39,328 bases of DNA from a virus, in the IMG/VR virus record IMGVR_UViG_3300050138_000032, positions 1 through 39,328 of that record, one strand, 5' to 3'. This document shows positions 37,455 to 39,328 of this stretch, in pieces. Position 1 is the stretch's first letter. Each line of letters begins with the position of its first letter. Both the position numbers and the translations under genes were made by a program. The notes beneath the pieces were generated by a model. That model was given only the letters and a program-made list of their open reading frames with translations. It had not been told where the DNA came from and ran no database searches.

Positions 37455-37465
37455 GTGATAGTCAC
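37455..37465. promoter_or_regulatory. GTGATAGTCAC dyad site
   Basis: This perfect copy of the dyad also occurs, inverted, at 31470-31480. It is followed by CTCGAGGGG, and a second CTCGAGCGGGG starts at 37483. A regulator-binding site is likely. Confidence 0.45.
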
Positions 37466-37511
37466 TCGAGGGGTAGCATTGGCTCGAGCGGGGATCAAGG
37501 TGAGGGGACCC

Positions 37512-37573
37512 GAGCGACGATAAGTTCTATCTTATCGAAGCCGCTCAAGATTATAACTTTTGTCTTATCGTCG
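37512..37573. other. Alternative hairpins sharing CGACGATAAG
   Basis: CGACGATAAG at 37515-37524 can pair with CTTATCG at 37531-37537, with an outer GAGCG/CGCTC stem at 37512-37546. It can also pair with CTTATCGTCG at 37564-37573. These are mutually exclusive structures. Confidence 0.6.
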
Positions 37574-37600
37574 TAACCCTCTATTCACTTAGCCCGTGGA

Positions 37601-37650
37601 AGCGTTAGGGGCTCCAAGGGGCTCTAAGGGGCTCTAAGGGGCTCTAAGGG
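37601..37650. repeat. Tandem 10-bp iterons (GCTCTAAGGG)
   Basis: GCTCCAAGGG at 37611-37620 is followed by three exact copies of GCTCTAAGGG to 37650, preceded by a related AGCGTTAGGG. A 10-bp period places each copy on the same helix face, as for protein-binding iterons. Confidence 0.85.
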
Positions 37651-37740
37651 ACGGCGGGCGCATGGCTGCAAGGCGCTGATAGCCGGCGCTATGGTCAGGT
37701 GAGCGCCGCGCAAGCGCAAAGGCCTTGTTCCTATATGTAC

Positions 37741-37809
37741 TAGATGTAGTGCAATAGCCCATAGATGTAGTGGCACTAGATGTAGGGGCATTAGGCATAG
37801 ATATAGGGG
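37741..37809. repeat. Four TAGATGTAG-type iterons with 21/15/21-bp spacing
   Basis: TAGATGTAGTG starts at 37741 and 37762, TAGATGTAGGGG at 37777 and TAGATATAGGGG at 37798. The last two share GGGG extensions. The spacing pattern 21-15-21 suggests paired sites for one protein. Confidence 0.8.
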
Positions 37810-38220
37810 CTATAGCTCGAGGGCTTCTCCCTTGTCGGATTGCTCAACCGTTGACAGCGCAAGCGGATCAATGGCTTAGGCGGCGCGCGGGGCAGAACGC
37901 GCGGGCAACGGGTCCCTCCGAGGCAGTGTTTTAAGGGATTTCCGACCGGGAGACCGACTTCAAAAGGCAGGCTAAACCCCGCCGTTGTTGTTAGACCTTG
38001 GCGTGCAGAGAAGGGTCCCTTGGCGAGGGGCATTCTGGCCCTAGGGTCCCATAAGTTGCACAGCCTACTTTCACAATCAATAAAGTTCCAAGTATGCCAT
38101 TAAAAGTTCCATTTGCACACCATTTTGAGCAATATCAATGGGTTACCGCCAGTAGGTAGCCACCGTTACCACAAGCGCCTCAGATGCGCTCTATAAATTC
38201 CCCTAGACGAAGGTGTCCCT

Positions 38221-39328
38221 ATGGCTCTTGAGAGCGCCGGCTTTATCTCTGCGCTAGTCAGCACCAACCCGGCAGCCTCAGACGGCCTGTCGCAGGGTGA
38301 CGACCATTTGCGGCTGATTAAAGCGACCCTTCTGGCGACCTTCCCCAACTTCACAGCAGTGGCGCTCGCCTCAACCCAGGCGAATATCGACGCGGCTGTG
38401 ACGGCGGCCAACACAACGCTACCTGCCCGGTTCCCGGTGGTCACTGCGGACATTGCGGCGCTCGCGGTCACCACGGCAAATATTGCGTTGCAGAACGTCA
38501 CAACGGCGACGATTGCTGACGCCAACGTCACCACGGCAAAGATTGCGCCCCTTGCGGTTACTACGGCGCTGATTGCTGACGCCAACGTACTGACAGCCAA
38601 GATTGCTGACGCCAACGTCACCTACGCCAAAATCCAGAACGTTGCCGCCAACAAGTTGCTTGGCAACGGCACAGGGTCCCCCGCAGCGCCGGCCGAACTC
38701 GGCATTGGCACAGGCCTTGTTGTCTTCGCAGGCAACCTTACGGCTCCCGCGTTCCCGCCGAAGGGCGCGTACACAAATAAGTCGATCAAAGTTGCGTCCA
38801 ACACCACAGTGACTGTGTCTGTTGACGCTGTGACTATGAGCGACGGGACCAACTACCTCACGAAGGCCGTAAGTGGCACAGTGAACCTTGGGACCAACGG
38901 TGGTGTACTTGCGCTCGACGCAGGCTCCATCGCTATCGACACTTGGTACGCGATTTGGGCTTTCGCAAAGCCGGACGGCACGGTTACTGCTGCTGCCTCA
39001 ACGTCCTTCAGTGCCCCGGCGCTCCCTAGCGGCTACACAATGTCCGCGTATCTTGGCGCAGTGCAAACAATTCACGCGTCTGCGACGCTTTATGGAACGT
39101 GGCAGTTAGGCCGAATTGCTCAGTATGTTGTTGGACTGGCACAAACGACAGCCCTGCCGAACATGGCGAATGGAACAGCGGGGACGTATTCACTAACAAC
39201 ACCCTCATGGGCAGCGGTTTCAGTTGCGCGGTTTTCGCCCCCAACGGCTACTCGTATAGGGTTGGTAGCTGTCAACGGGTGGAACGGCAATGCGGTTCAA
39301 AATCTGCAAGTAGCTCCAAACAATAGCT
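38221..39328 (+). CDS. Tail fibre protein (3' end outside window)
   Basis: The frame starts at ATG 38221 behind GAAGGTGTCCCT and stays open to the window end (369 codons). The N-terminal ~45 residues (ALVSTNPAASDGLSQGDDHLR, then a TFPNF end) match the common tail-fibre attachment domain. Residues 83-142 form a shaft of six 10-residue repeats of the VTTAKIADAN type. The following region (from NKLLGNGTGS on) is beta-rich, with a segment of strands including GTWQLGRIAQYVVGLAQTT. It presumably binds the host surface. It is the first gene to the right of the noncoding control region, so it may be driven from there. Confidence 0.88.
   Translation, partial: MALESAGFISALVSTNPAASDGLSQGDDHLRLIKATLLATFPNFTAVALASTQANIDAAVTAANTTLPARFPVVTADIAALAVTTANIALQNVTTATIADANVTTAKIAPLAVTTALIADANVLTAKIADANVTYAKIQNVAANKLLGNGTGSPAAPAELGIGTGLVVFAGNLTAPAFPPKGAYTNKSIKVASNTTVTVSVDAVTMSDGTNYLTKAVSGTVNLGTNGGVLALDAGSIAIDTWYAIWAFAKPDGTVTAAASTSFSAPALPSGYTMSAYLGAVQTIHASATLYGTWQLGRIAQYVVGLAQTTALPNMANGTAGTYSLTTPSWAAVSVARFSPPTATRIGLVAVNGWNGNAVQNLQVAPNNS
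38467..38646 (+). repeat. Six in-frame 30-bp tail-fibre shaft repeats
   Basis: Units start at Val83, 93, 103, 113, 123 and 133, each encoding V-T-T-A-x-I-A-(D/P/L)-x-(N/A) with minor changes. ATTGCTGACGCCAACGT recurs exactly. Such repeats make triple-stranded fibre shafts and can recombine to change fibre length. Confidence 0.85.

Larger units (their letters stand above)
37347..38220. other. 874-bp noncoding region between leftward early genes and rightward tail-fibre gene
   Basis: I see no convincing gene here. The only long frame, 37791-38033 minus, has poor composition and no ribosome site. The region holds a host-like promoter candidate, a GTGATAGTCAC dyad, CTCGAG-based repeats (37465, 37483), nested CGATAAG hairpins, four 10-bp iterons, four TAGATGTAG iterons, GGGTCCC repeats (37910, 38013, 38044) and an AAAGTTCCA pair (38092, 38103). 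A TAACCCT heptamer lies at 37574. It is likely a control region and possibly a replication origin. Confidence 0.7.

Noticed and set aside
37791-38033. 80-residue minus-strand reading frame in the noncoding region
   Set aside because: It has Pro/Leu/Arg-rich composition without recognisable domains, no ribosome site, and overlaps the iterons. It looks like a chance frame in GC-rich DNA.
37347-38220. CRISPR array
   Set aside because: The repeats are 10-12 bp iterons with 10-21 bp spacing, too short and without uniform spacers. No cas genes are present.

Overview
The window is most of the genome of a tailed bacteriophage (or prophage). It looks like a short-tailed podovirus with a T7-like replication module, a P22/SU10-like head module and an integrase, so it is probably temperate. 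I see no host housekeeping genes, rRNA, tRNA or CRISPR. The DNA is moderately GC-rich. A secreted protein at 34653-34988 resembles a family I associate with Bradyrhizobium-type Alphaproteobacteria, so an alphaproteobacterial host is my best guess (inference). Both window ends cut open plus-strand genes, so the sequence was opened inside the morphogenesis region. Some tail genes probably lie outside the window.

Plus strand, 1-18064: virion and lysis genes. In order: a lytic transglycosylase (5' end cut off), a large internal virion protein, small and large terminase, an endonuclease VII-type HNH gene, portal, two small virion-associated proteins, scaffold, major capsid protein, a terminator hairpin, a head-tail adaptor, then an appendage block (Ig-like protein, 30-residue repeat protein, two beta-rich proteins, and a GH29 alpha-L-fucosidase-like protein). 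The lysis cassette follows: holin candidate, GH24 endolysin with an N-terminal hydrophobic anchor, nested Rz/Rz1 spanins, and a small membrane protein. A strong bidirectional terminator at 18121-18168 separates this from the convergent minus-strand genes.

Minus strand, 33300 down to 18168: lysogeny and replication. In the direction of transcription: a MarR-like winged-helix protein, a membrane protein, a tyrosine integrase, a terminator, then T7-like RNA polymerase, SSB, endonuclease I, primase-helicase, DNA polymerase and 5'-3' exonuclease. This is the same order as T7 genes 1, 2.5, 3, 4, 5 and 6. Accessory genes are interleaved: a trypsin-like serine protease, HNH genes, a HAD phosphatase, DUF3310, an HslV/proteasome-beta-like Ntn hydrolase, and several very small membrane peptides. 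Most neighbours overlap by 1-4 nt (ATGA, GTGA, TAATG), implying translational coupling.

Minus strand, 37346 down to 33373: small early-type genes, mostly of unknown function. They include a winged-helix regulator, a secreted CHAP-like protein, and 29- and 46-residue ORFs. The 874-bp stretch 37347-38220 has no convincing gene. It holds iterons, hairpins and dyads, and separates this leftward cluster from a rightward tail-fibre gene that runs off the window end.

The most interesting signals are: (i) a recurrent motif of about 21 bp, close to TAACCCTACACAACAGGAAAC, in leaders on both strands and strikingly like the phage T3 promoter, which is a good candidate for the cognate promoter of the phage RNA polymerase; (ii) an HslV-like gene whose conserved N-terminus and catalytic Thr are kept only if translation starts at a CTG codon; (iii) a tail-region GH29 homologue; (iv) repeat arrays in the noncoding region; (v) two adjacent appendage genes sharing a C-terminal YF-LGF signature.
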